A stretch of DNA of 10,140 bases, taken from positions 1-10,140 of the forward strand of contig JAQUXG010000024.1 of assembly GCA_028692515.1 (NCBI GenBank). The letters are read 5' to 3'. Positions 1 to 6,255 of this stretch are shown here, piece by piece; position 1 is the first letter of the stretch, and the number at the start of each line of letters is the position of its first letter. The translations under genes and the position numbers were made by a program. The DNA is from Kiritimatiellales bacterium (lineage in GTDB: Bacteria > Verrucomicrobiota > Kiritimatiellia > Kiritimatiellales > Tichowtungiaceae). Below the pieces are notes generated by a model that was not told where the DNA came from, ran no database searches, and saw only the letters and a program-made list of their open reading frames with translations.

Positions 1-32
1 CAACCTGGTCATTTTAGAAAGGAGGATGATGT

Positions 33-779
33 ATGAAAAACCGAATGATTCAGACGGTTGCCGTTCTGCTGCTGATTGCATCCTCCGTTTGTGCGGAAAA
101 TCTGATTGTGCTGGCAGCGGCCAGCACAACGGATGCAATGAATGAGATCGGAACACTTTTCATGAAGCAAAGCGGACACACGGTGCAATTCAGCTTTGGC
201 TCGTCCGGCGCGCTGGCGCGGCAGATTCAGAACGGTGCGCCCGCAGATGTGTTTCTTTCGGCGAACGAGAAGTGGATGGACACGCTGGAAAAAGGCGGAG
301 CGGTCAGCTCCGCAACACGCACGGATCTGCTGGCGAACCGGCTGGTACTGATTGTTCCGAAAGGCCGCAGCGCGACACTCGACGAACGTTTTGCGGGGCG
401 GCTGGCGGTTGGAAGTATGAAGAGCGTTCCTGCAGGAATGTATGCGAAGCAGGTGTTGGAGAAGATGAGCCTGCTCGAAATTTTGAAGCCGCGTCTGGTG
501 AGCTGTGATTCGGTGCGCAATGTTCTCTTCTTTGTGGAGCGCGGCGAAGTGGATGCCGGAATCGTTTATTCGACCGATGCAAAAATTTCAGACCGTGTGA
601 CGATCGTATCCGTTTTTCCGGAAGAGCTTCACGATCCGATCCGTTACCCGGTTGGAGTCTGCACGGCTTCTGCACATGCGGCTGCCGCCGCAGAGTTTCT
701 GACGTTTCTTGAATCGGACGAGGCGCGGGCGGTATTCGAAAAACTCGGCTTCAGCGTAATCGCGGAAGGCGGCAAATGA
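33..779 (+). CDS. modA: Molybdate ABC transporter substrate-binding protein ModA
   Basis: A periplasmic protein that binds molybdate (or tungstate) and hands it to the ModBC transporter. The 248-residue length fits the family. Residues 1-21 form a signal peptide with a hydrophobic core and probable cleavage after VCA; Cys20 does not sit in a proper lipobox, so a soluble periplasmic protein is likely. Oxyanion-pocket segments of the family are visible: AAAST at 28-32, FGSSGALARQI at 55-65, GAPADVFLSA at 68-77, a PAGMYAK segment in the middle, and a late GIVYSTDA segment carrying the family tyrosine. The start is set by a strong ribosome site (AAAGGAGG, 18-25) seven bases before ATG 33; the ATGs at 26 and 29 are out of frame. 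The stop overlaps the modB start (ATGA). The promoter lies outside the window, since only 32 bases precede the gene. Confidence 0.95.
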   Translation: MKNRMIQTVAVLLLIASSVCAENLIVLAAASTTDAMNEIGTLFMKQSGHTVQFSFGSSGALARQIQNGAPADVFLSANEKWMDTLEKGGAVSSATRTDLLANRLVLIVPKGRSATLDERFAGRLAVGSMKSVPAGMYAKQVLEKMSLLEILKPRLVSCDSVRNVLFFVERGEVDAGIVYSTDAKISDRVTIVSVFPEELHDPIRYPVGVCTASAHAAAAAEFLTFLESDEARAVFEKLGFSVIAEGGK

Positions 780-1483
780 AATCGATCAGTCCGGCAGAAT
801 GGACGGCGCTGCTGCTGTCCGCCAAGGTGGCCTTCGGTGCCGTGGCGGCAGTGACGCTGCCGGGCGTTCTGCTGGGCTGGCTGCTGGCCCGTAAAAACTT
901 TTACGGCAAGGTGCTGGTGGAATCTCTGGTCTATGCCCCGCTGGTGATGCCGCCGGTGGTGACCGGATATCTGCTGCTGGTGCTGTGCGGGCGTAACGGC
1001 CCGGTCGGCGGCTGGCTCGGGCGCACGTTCGGATGGCAGCTGATTTTCACCTGGCAGGGCGCGGCGCTGGCATCGGCGGTGATGGCTCTGCCGTTAATGG
1101 TGCGTTCGGTGCGTTTGGCGGTTGAGCTGGTGGATCGCCGGCTCGAAGAGGCAGCCTCGGTGCTGGGCTATTCGCCGTGGCGCATTTTTCTGAACATTAC
1201 GCTGCCGCTGGCGCGCTCCGGCATTTTTGCCGGACTGCTGCTGGCGTTTGCGCGCAGTCTCGGCGAGTTCGGTGCGACGATTACCTTTGCCGGAAATATT
1301 CAGGGCGTGACGCAGACCCTACCGTTGGCAATCTATTCGGCCTTGCAGATGCCGGGCGGCGAGGCCGCCGCCGCGCGTCTTTCGGTTCTTTCGCTGCTGC
1401 TGAGTCTGATGGCACTCGGATTTTCGGAGTGGCTGGCGCGCCGCGCAAAAACGGGAAGGAGTACTCATGCACCTTGCCGTTGA
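776..1483 (+). CDS. modB: Molybdate ABC transporter permease ModB
   Basis: Inner-membrane permease of the molybdate transporter, forming the channel between ModA and ModC. The 235 residues contain about five or six hydrophobic segments, including stretches near 11-38, 48-71, 95-110, 145-165 and 200-216. The cytoplasmic EAA loop that docks onto the ATPase is clear at 125-144: EAASVLG, nine residues, then ITLP. The following LARSLGEFGATITFAGN stretch is typical of ModB. The ATG shares four bases with the modA stop, so translation is probably coupled; no separate strong ribosome site is needed. The 3' end overlaps modC by 17 bases. Sulfate permeases (CysT/CysW) are the main alternative, but the modA and modC neighbours decide it. 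Confidence 0.94.
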   Translation: MKSISPAEWTALLLSAKVAFGAVAAVTLPGVLLGWLLARKNFYGKVLVESLVYAPLVMPPVVTGYLLLVLCGRNGPVGGWLGRTFGWQLIFTWQGAALASAVMALPLMVRSVRLAVELVDRRLEEAASVLGYSPWRIFLNITLPLARSGIFAGLLLAFARSLGEFGATITFAGNIQGVTQTLPLAIYSALQMPGGEAAAARLSVLSLLLSLMALGFSEWLARRAKTGRSTHAPCR

Positions 1484-2456
1484 TATTTCGCTTCGTCAGG
1501 GCGGCTTTACATTAAACGCGAGTATCGACTGCTGGAGCAGCGCGTTAGGTGTTTTCGGTCCGTCCGGCTCGGGCAAGAGCACGCTGATTCGTGTTATTGC
1601 CGGTTTGGCAAAACCCGACAGCGGATACCTGGAACTCGATGGCGATGTGCTGTTTGACAGCGAAAACAGAATCTGGGTTCCGCCGCATCTGCGCGGGATC
1701 GGCGTGGTATTTCAGGATGCGCGGCTTTTCCCGCACTGGTCGACAGAAAAAAATCTGCGAGCCGGGATGACGTTGGAAACAACCGGCATGTTTTCATTTG
1801 AGCACATCGTGAAGCTGCTGGAACTCCAGCCTCTGCTGAAGCGGTCGGTGAATGATCTGTCCGGCGGCGAAAAACAGCGTGTCGCTTTGGGCCGGGCGTT
1901 GCTGGCGCATCCGCGTTTGCTGTTAATGGATGAGCCGGTCAGCGGGCTGGACGCAAAACTCAAAGAGCAGATTCTTCCTTTTCTGGCGCGCGTGCACCGC
2001 GAGTTGCATCTGCCGTGCATATTGGTCAGTCATGATCTGCCGGATATTCTTCGGCTGACGGATCGGCTGGTGCTGGTAAGGGACGGAATGGTCTGTGGGC
2101 AGAATACGCTGGAGGGTCTGGTGACACAACGCGGGGCGTTTGACATGATGCGCCGTTCGGGACTGATGAGCTTTGTTTCGCTTGAGGTTGATGGAGAACC
2201 GGTGCGTGCCGGTGTGCGACCCGATGAGATCATGCTGGCAAACCGTCCTGTTGAAGGACTTTCGGCCCGCTACCGCAAGCCGGGAGTCATTGTCCGGCTG
2301 ATTGATCACGGCCCGACGATACTCTGCCTGATCGACACCGATGAAGAGCGCTTGATGGCTGATATCACGCCTGACGCGGTTCGTGAATTGGGCTTAAAAG
2401 AGGGCTCTCCGGTTTGGTGTTTTTTCAAGGCCGGCGCGGTTCATTCCTTCGATTGA
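1467..2456 (+). CDS. modC: Molybdate ABC transporter ATP-binding protein ModC
   Basis: Cytoplasmic ATPase that powers molybdate import. Visible motifs in the 329 residues: Walker A GPSGSGKST at 31-39, Q-loop Gln83, ABC signature LSGGEKQ at 131-137, Walker B LLLMDEP at 151-157 with catalytic Glu156, and H-loop His189. Residues from about 265 to the end form a separate small domain of TOBE/Mop type, which in this family binds molybdate and can sense it. AAGGAG at 1456-1461, inside the end of modB, is spaced five bases from ATG 1467 and supports this start. The 17-base overlap with modB marks one operon. No terminator is seen after the stop, so transcripts could run on into the AT-rich amtB leader. 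Confidence 0.95.
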   Translation: MHLAVDISLRQGGFTLNASIDCWSSALGVFGPSGSGKSTLIRVIAGLAKPDSGYLELDGDVLFDSENRIWVPPHLRGIGVVFQDARLFPHWSTEKNLRAGMTLETTGMFSFEHIVKLLELQPLLKRSVNDLSGGEKQRVALGRALLAHPRLLLMDEPVSGLDAKLKEQILPFLARVHRELHLPCILVSHDLPDILRLTDRLVLVRDGMVCGQNTLEGLVTQRGAFDMMRRSGLMSFVSLEVDGEPVRAGVRPDEIMLANRPVEGLSARYRKPGVIVRLIDHGPTILCLIDTDEERLMADITPDAVRELGLKEGSPVWCFFKAGAVHSFD

Positions 2457-2607
2457 TTTTTCGCACCAAAAACACAGATACAAAAAAGTATACAACAAGA
2501 TTAAAAATACAAAAACGTATCAAAAATACATTTATAATCAAAAATGTTGATGAGTTTTATTTTTATAAACAATTGTAAACAAACAGCTTAAAAACATTAA
2601 AAAACAT
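2457..2607 (+). promoter_or_regulatory. AT-rich upstream control region of amtB
   Basis: No gene lies here. The stretch is far richer in A and T than its surroundings and carries many A-tracts, nearly all on the + strand (around 2468, 2482, 2503, 2511, 2522, 2540, 2590 and 2599). Some are spaced close to one or two helical turns, so the DNA may be curved. It holds two dyads of form ATAC-N6-GTAT (2478-2491 and 2507-2520), a palindrome ACAATTGT at 2569-2576, and a direct repeat AAAAACATT at 2590-2598 and 2600-2608 abutting the sigma-54 box. The dyads lie where an NtrC-type activator would bind; that role is inferred. Confidence 0.55.
2478..2520. promoter_or_regulatory. Two tandem ATAC-N6-GTAT dyads, candidate activator sites
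   Basis: ATACAAAAAAGTAT (2478-2491) and ATACAAAAACGTAT (2507-2520) differ at one base and are 29 bases apart. Each is a dyad with ATAC/GTAT arms; a G precedes the first and a C follows the second, suggesting GATAC-N6-GTATC. Their centres are about 149 and 120 bases before the predicted transcription start, the usual distance for sigma-54 enhancers. They do not match the enterobacterial NtrC consensus (TGCACC-N5-GGTGCA). A third partial arm (ATAC, 2526-2529) lacks its mate. Confidence 0.4.
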
Positions 2608-2623
2608 TGGCATATGCTTTGCT
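2608..2623 (+). promoter_or_regulatory. Sigma-54 (RpoN) -24/-12 promoter for amtB
   Basis: TGGCATATGCTTTGCT matches the sigma-54 consensus TGGCAY-R-N4-TTGCW at every defined position, with the invariant GG (2609-2610) and GC (2621-2622) correctly spaced. Transcription should start near 2634, giving a leader of about 60 bases before the amtB start. Sigma-54 promoters need an ATP-dependent enhancer-binding protein, commonly NtrC for ammonium-channel genes. The site excludes the TTG at 2607 as an amtB start, because that codon overlaps the promoter. Confidence 0.85.
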
Positions 2624-2640
2624 TATAGGCAGTCATAATT

Positions 2641-2660
2641 TTGCAGAAGAGGCTCTGCAA
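2641..2660 (+). other. Hairpin in the amtB 5' leader
   Basis: TTGCAGA (2641-2647) and TCTGCAA (2654-2660) are perfect 7-base arms around loop AGAGGC. The hairpin would form within about ten bases of the predicted 5' end of the amtB mRNA. It could protect the transcript or modulate translation; no T-run follows, so it is not a terminator. Confidence 0.4.
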
Positions 2661-2693
2661 GCGGGTGAAGTAGAGGAAGGAAAGGGAGAAAAA

Positions 2694-4013
2694 ATGAAAA
2701 AGTTACTGTTAACGCTGGCGGCACTGGCGGCGGTGGTCTGTTTGACCGCGCCGGTGCATGCGCAGGAAGTGACGGCGGACGTGATCGTTGCCGATGAGAC
2801 CGGCTATGCAATAGATAATCTGTTTCTGTTCATAGGCGCGGTGCTGGTGATTTTCATGCAACCGGGCTTCGCGATGGTGGAATCCGGGTTTAACTCGGCT
2901 AAAAATGCGGTCAACATTCTGTTTAAGAATGTGATGGATCTGTGTATCGGTGTGTTGCTGTATTTCCTGTTTGGTTACGGGATCATGTACGGTGACGCCA
3001 TCCTCGGCGGCTTCATGGGCTGGGGCGGAATGGGAATCGGCGGAATTGCTTCGGATGTGGCGGCGGGTTCGCTGACTCCGCAATGTGACTTCCTGTTCCA
3101 GGTGGCGTTTGCTGCGACGGCTGCGACGATCGTGTCGGGTGCTGTGGCCGGACGTCTGAAGTTTTCCGCTTACCTGATTTACAGCGCCGTGATCACCGGT
3201 CTGGTCTATCCGATCAGCGGCTTCTGGCAGTGGGGCGGCGGCTGGTTGAACGGAATGGGCTTCCATGACTTTGCGGGTTCGCTGGTCGTGCATGCTGTCG
3301 GTGGATTCGCCGGTCTGGCCGGAGCCATTGTACTCGGTCCGCGTATTGGAAAATTCGGTGCGGACGGAAAGCCGAAAGCAATGCCCGGCCATAATCTGCC
3401 GCTGGCAGCTCTCGGGGTCTTTATTCTGTGGGTGGGCTGGTACGGATTCAACCCGGCCTCGCAGCTGGCGATTGTCGGTGCAGATAACACCAATGCGGTC
3501 ATGCTGATTGCTGTGAACACCACGCTGGCGGCTGCCGCAGGGGGCATTCTGGCGATGCTGACGACCTGGTTTATCCATAAGAAGCCGGATCTCACGATGG
3601 CGCTCAACGGAATCCTCGCCGGTTTGGTCGGTATTACCGCCAACTGCGATGCGGTTACCAACGTTGAAGCGATCATTATCGGTGTGGTTGCCGGTGTTCT
3701 TGTGACCCTCGGTGTCAAACTTCTGGACAAGCTGAAAATCGACGACCCGGTCGGCGCCTTCCCGGTGCACGGCATGTGCGGTGTGTGGGGCGGCATAGCG
3801 GCCTGGATCTTCGGCGGACAGCCGATGCTTGCACAGATTACCGGTTCGGTTGTGATCCCGCTCTGGTCGTTTGTGACCATGTTCATTCTCTTCAGCATCC
3901 TGAAGAAGTTCAACGCACTGCGTGTCTCGCCGGAAGAAGAAATCCGCGGACTGGACCTTGGTGAACACGGCGAAGAGGCCTATAGCGGCTTCCAGCTCTG
4001 GACGACTCAGTAA
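2694..4013 (+). CDS. amtB: Ammonium transporter AmtB
   Basis: Inner-membrane ammonium channel of the Amt/Mep/Rh family. The reading frame is open from 2607, but ATG 2694 is the likely start: it follows an AGGAAGGAAAGGGAG purine stretch, begins a good signal peptide (MKKLLL to VHAQ, about 23 residues), and lies downstream of the promoter. The product is then 439 residues. Conduction residues are visible: the DFAGSLVVHAVGG signature with Asp192 and His200, the second pore histidine His359 in FPVHGMCGVWG, a vestibule tryptophan (Trp180) and a Phe139 AATAATIVSGA segment. Eleven membrane segments are expected. The C-terminal tail (about 409-439, with SPEEEIRGLDLGEHGEEAY) resembles the conserved Amt tail through which PII blocks the channel. 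The PII gene begins 30 bases downstream, which is the classic arrangement. Confidence 0.95.
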   Translation: MKKLLLTLAALAAVVCLTAPVHAQEVTADVIVADETGYAIDNLFLFIGAVLVIFMQPGFAMVESGFNSAKNAVNILFKNVMDLCIGVLLYFLFGYGIMYGDAILGGFMGWGGMGIGGIASDVAAGSLTPQCDFLFQVAFAATAATIVSGAVAGRLKFSAYLIYSAVITGLVYPISGFWQWGGGWLNGMGFHDFAGSLVVHAVGGFAGLAGAIVLGPRIGKFGADGKPKAMPGHNLPLAALGVFILWVGWYGFNPASQLAIVGADNTNAVMLIAVNTTLAAAAGGILAMLTTWFIHKKPDLTMALNGILAGLVGITANCDAVTNVEAIIIGVVAGVLVTLGVKLLDKLKIDDPVGAFPVHGMCGVWGGIAAWIFGGQPMLAQITGSVVIPLWSFVTMFILFSILKKFNALRVSPEEEIRGLDLGEHGEEAYSGFQLWTTQ

Positions 4014-4043
4014 TCAGCAACACCCTTAGTTAGGAGAAAAACA

Positions 4044-4385
4044 ATGAAACTGATTATCGCATACATACAGCCTGACAAACTCACTGCGGTGAAACAGGCG
4101 CTCTATGAAAAAGAAGTCTACAAAATGTCAGTGACCAACGCCCTGGGCTGTGGTCAGCAGAAGGGATATCACGAAACCTATCGCGGTGCGGATGTGGAAG
4201 TGAATCTTCTGAAGAAAGTGCGCATTGAGATCGCCGTCAACTCGAAGTTCGTCGAACCGACGGTCGAAGCGATTATCAAAGGCGCTCGCAGCGGAAAAAT
4301 CGGCGACGGCAAAATCTTCATCCAGAGTCTGGACGAGTGCATCCGCATTCGCACCGGCGAAAAGGGCGAGGACGCAATCGGCTAA
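4044..4385 (+). CDS. glnK: PII family nitrogen regulator (GlnK/GlnB), lacking the modifiable tyrosine
   Basis: A small trimeric signal protein that reads ATP/ADP and 2-oxoglutarate and, when paired with amtB, plugs the channel at high nitrogen. The 113 residues align with E. coli GlnB without gaps through residue 65. The C-terminal PII signature is present ([14 protein letters not shown]), followed by the nucleotide-site IRIRTGE. The T-loop reads [15 protein letters not shown] at 37-51: Gln39 and Tyr46 are kept, but position 51, the uridylylated tyrosine in proteobacteria, is Val. Control by GlnD-type uridylylation therefore looks impossible; ligand binding alone may do the switching. TAGGAG at 4031-4036 supports ATG 4044. 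Symbol glnK is chosen for the amtB linkage; glnB is equally defensible. Confidence 0.93.
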   Translation: MKLIIAYIQPDKLTAVKQALYEKEVYKMSVTNALGCGQQKGYHETYRGADVEVNLLKKVRIEIAVNSKFVEPTVEAIIKGARSGKIGDGKIFIQSLDECIRIRTGEKGEDAIG

Positions 4386-4400
4386 GGTGGACTACAGGAT

Positions 4401-4456
4401 ATGCGTCCGTGCGGTTCGCACGGGAAACGGGGCCGCCGGGCGCATGAAGAATTCAT
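4401..4456 (+). other. Structured intercistronic segment between PII and porin genes
   Basis: The 98-base gap holds nested inverted repeats. CCGTGCG (4407-4413) and CGCACGG (4417-4423) form a perfect 7-bp stem with loop GTT. Around it ATGCGTCC (4401-4408) can pair with GGGCGCAT (4438-4445), with one G-U pair. A small ATGAA/TTCAT hairpin (4444-4456) follows. No T-run follows, so it is not a standard terminator; it may be an RNA processing or stability element separating the amtB-PII and porin parts of one transcript. Confidence 0.4.
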
Positions 4457-4483
4457 ACAGAAAAACGAAAGAGAGAACGAACA

Positions 4484-5215
4484 ATGAAAAAAACAGGAAT
4501 ACTGATGATGGCTGCGGCGCTGGTCGCAGGGGTTGTGAACGCAGCGGATGTAAGTTTGTCAGGCGACTTTGCCAGTGCTTATGTCTTCCGTGGTGTCACG
4601 CTGAATAAAGGGCTGGTCTTTCAGCCGGGCGCAGAAGTTTCCGGGTTCCCGATTCCGGAAGAATACGGTTCGGTAGCGGTTGGCGTATGGGGAAACTACG
4701 ACATTGACGACAGCGACGGCGCGGTGGCCGGAAGCTCGTTTTCGGAAATCGACTACTACGTTTCCTATACACTGCCGGTGACGGTTGTTGACCTGAGCGT
4801 TACCTACACCTACTACGATTATCCGAACGGCGGAACGGCCGACGAAGAAATCGCATTCAGTGTCGGCAAAGGTCTGGGCGAAACCGGTCTGTATGCCTCG
4901 CTGACCGCCAACTACGGTGTCGGCGGAGCCGTTGACGGCAGCTGGTACATTCAGGCCGCACTTGACTACGAAAAAGAGCTCAGCGAGAAGCTTTCAATGT
5001 CGGCCGGCGTCAACATGGCGTATGCACTGGTTGATGGCGGTTCGGACGGCTTCAATGATGCCGGTGCCAGCGTCGGTCTGAGCTATGCGCTTAACGACAA
5101 CTGGTCTTTGAACGGTTCGCTCAACTACGTCGCGCAGCTCGATGACAACGTGCTGTCTGACGCTTCCTACGACGTGCCAGTTTACGCGACCCTCGGCGTA
5201 TCCTGCGATTTCTAG
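4484..5215 (+). CDS. TorF/Gcw_chp-family putative porin (copy 1)
   Basis: A predicted outer-membrane beta-barrel of the TIGR02001 (Gcw_chp, TorF-like) family, 243 residues. Residues 1-20 are a signal peptide with cleavage after VNA. The mature start carries the family hallmark: LSGDFASAYVFRG at 25-37 with aromatic-Arg-Gly, then N41, then VGVWGNYDI. The rest alternates hydrophobic and polar residues, as in beta-strands, and the chain ends in Phe (CDF), the usual terminal residue for barrel assembly by BAM. It probably belongs to the amtB-PII transcript, as the 98-base gap shows no terminator and a strong terminator follows the gene. Family members are, as I recall, often found beside amt and PII genes, suggesting nitrogen-compound passage; the substrate is unknown. 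The ribosome site is weak (GAGAG, 4471-4475). Confidence 0.8.
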   Translation: MKKTGILMMAAALVAGVVNAADVSLSGDFASAYVFRGVTLNKGLVFQPGAEVSGFPIPEEYGSVAVGVWGNYDIDDSDGAVAGSSFSEIDYYVSYTLPVTVVDLSVTYTYYDYPNGGTADEEIAFSVGKGLGETGLYASLTANYGVGGAVDGSWYIQAALDYEKELSEKLSMSAGVNMAYALVDGGSDGFNDAGASVGLSYALNDNWSLNGSLNYVAQLDDNVLSDASYDVPVYATLGVSCDF

Positions 5216-5236
5216 AATCACAGAAAATGTTTGAAG

Positions 5237-5274
5237 AGAGGCGCTCCGGGATTCCGGAGCGTCTCTTGCTTTTT
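5237..5274 (+). terminator. Rho-independent terminator after porin copy 1
   Basis: Arms AGAGGCGCTCCGG (5237-5249) and CCGGAGCGTCTCT (5254-5266) form a 13-bp stem with one G-U pair and loop GATT. A T-run (5270-5274) follows after TGC. It begins 22 bases past the stop and closes the amtB-PII-porin unit. Confidence 0.88.
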
Positions 5275-5389
5275 GTGAAAAAGGATTGAAATGCCGGTGG
5301 GCCGGTGGTAGAGCCTTTTCATCACAGAAAGTCTGCGTGCAGGGGTTGCAATGCAGAGAGACAGGGAACGTAAACAGGAGGAACAGAGT

Positions 5390-6142
5390 ATGAAGAAGCT
5401 TCTTTTCAGTATCATCATCGGGATGACGGCCGGTCTGGTTATGGCTCAGGATGTTGTCATGGTTGAGGAGCCGTCATCGGATGTTTCTGTCAGCGCAGAT
5501 GTCAGTTTGTTATCCGCCTATGTATGGCGCGGACAGGTTCTCAATGACAGCATGGTTGCTCAGCCTTCCGTAACGGTTGCGTACGGCCCGCTCTGGGTGA
5601 ATGTCTGGGGCAACTGGGATATGGGCAATGCGAACTATAACACCACCGAAATTGACTACACGGCTGGATACACTGTTTTGGATACAGACGATGTGACCAT
5701 GGATGTCGGCATAATTTTCTACACCTTCCCGTGCGGCAACGATTTCAAATCGACCGAAGAGGTCTTTTTGACAACAACCCTCAACAGCATCATTTTCACC
5801 CCGGTCGCCAGCCTCTATTATGATCTGGACGAAGCGAACGGTTTCTACGGAAATCTGGCCATTTCCCAGCCGTGCGAAATCAGCGACGCCCTAACCGCCG
5901 AAATCGGCGGTTCGATCGGCTACGGCACGCGCAACTATAACACCTACATGTTTGGTCAGGACAAGAACGCGGTGAATGACTATAACATCTACGTCTCTGC
6001 GGAATACGCGCTGACCGAGGATCTGACCCTCGGCGCTCTGTTGCAGTATACCCATCTTGGTGACGAGTTGGATAGCAACGGCGCCTACGAAGCTGACGAA
6101 ATCGTCTGGGGCGGCATCAGCCTTTCCTACACGTTCCTGTAA
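5390..6142 (+). CDS. TorF/Gcw_chp-family putative porin (copy 2)
   Basis: A second member of the same outer-membrane family, 250 residues. The frame opens at 5351, but ATG 5390 is preferred: AGGAGG (5376-5381) lies eight bases before it, and it begins a clean signal peptide (MKKLLFSIIIGMTAGLVMA, cleavage near residue 19). After an acidic linker (VEEPSSD), the hallmark SADVSLLSAYVWRG at 35-48 and NVWGNWDM at 71-78 match copy 1. A TEIDYTAGYT strand parallels SEIDYYVSYT there. It ends in YTFL, with a penultimate rather than terminal Phe. Sequence similarity outside the N-terminal motifs is low, so this is an old duplication or two separate recruits. A terminator separates it from copy 1; I see no convincing promoter in 5275-5389, only a weak TTGAAA (5286) and a tandem GCCGGTGG repeat (5293-5308). 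Confidence 0.78.
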   Translation: MKKLLFSIIIGMTAGLVMAQDVVMVEEPSSDVSVSADVSLLSAYVWRGQVLNDSMVAQPSVTVAYGPLWVNVWGNWDMGNANYNTTEIDYTAGYTVLDTDDVTMDVGIIFYTFPCGNDFKSTEEVFLTTTLNSIIFTPVASLYYDLDEANGFYGNLAISQPCEISDALTAEIGGSIGYGTRNYNTYMFGQDKNAVNDYNIYVSAEYALTEDLTLGALLQYTHLGDELDSNGAYEADEIVWGGISLSYTFL

Positions 6143-6162
6143 TCCGAACGGCAGAAAGATCG

Positions 6163-6195
6163 AAAAGCGCTCCGGGAAACCGGGGCGCTTTTTTT
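6163..6195 (+). terminator. Rho-independent terminator after porin copy 2
   Basis: Arms AAAAGCGCTCCGG (6163-6175) and CCGGGGCGCTTTT (6180-6192) pair over 13 bp with one U-G pair. The loop is a stable GAAA tetraloop, and the right arm merges into seven Ts (6189-6195). It lies 20 bases past the stop. Its GCGCTCCGG core is the same as in the terminator after copy 1. Confidence 0.92.
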
Positions 6196-6199
6196 ATTT

Positions 6200-6230
6200 G
6201 TTTTCAAACAGAGGGGAAACCGTCTATAAA
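6200..6230 (+). promoter_or_regulatory. Candidate promoter with imperfect dyad upstream of the Lrp gene
   Basis: TATAAA (6225-6230) is a good -10 box; TTTTCA (6201-6206), 18 bases upstream, is a fair -35. GTTTTC (6200-6205) and GGAAAC (6215-6220) form a dyad with one T-G mismatch across the -35 and spacer, a place where an autoregulating Lrp protein could bind. The operator idea is speculative. Confidence 0.35.
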
Positions 6231-6255
6231 GCAGACTTTCCAACGGGAGAACAAA

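Noticed and set aside
2536..2549. Possible IHF site between the dyads and the sigma-54 promoter
   Set aside because: AATCAA is followed by TTG, but the spacer is five bases instead of the four in WATCAA-N4-TTR, and AT-rich DNA gives such near-matches easily.
2607..2693. TTG at 2607 as the amtB start
   Set aside because: It falls inside the sigma-54 promoter, upstream of the predicted transcript start; ATG 2694 has a purine-rich ribosome site and begins a signal peptide.
2709..3968. 419-residue open frame on the - strand opposite amtB
   Set aside because: It lies wholly opposite a clear ammonium channel gene, its translation is rich in His, Arg and Gln with no recognisable domain, and no ribosome site is seen. 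It is a by-product of amtB codon bias.
4401..4487. 28-codon small open frame ending on the porin start codon
   Set aside because: It has a fair overlap geometry for coupling, but AGGA is too close to its ATG, and the sequence is better explained by the inverted repeats it contains.
5286..5314. Sigma-70 promoter before porin copy 2
   Set aside because: TTGAAA has the right spacing to TAGAGC, but the latter matches only three of six -10 bases. No sigma-54 GG-N10-GC spacing was found in the interval either.
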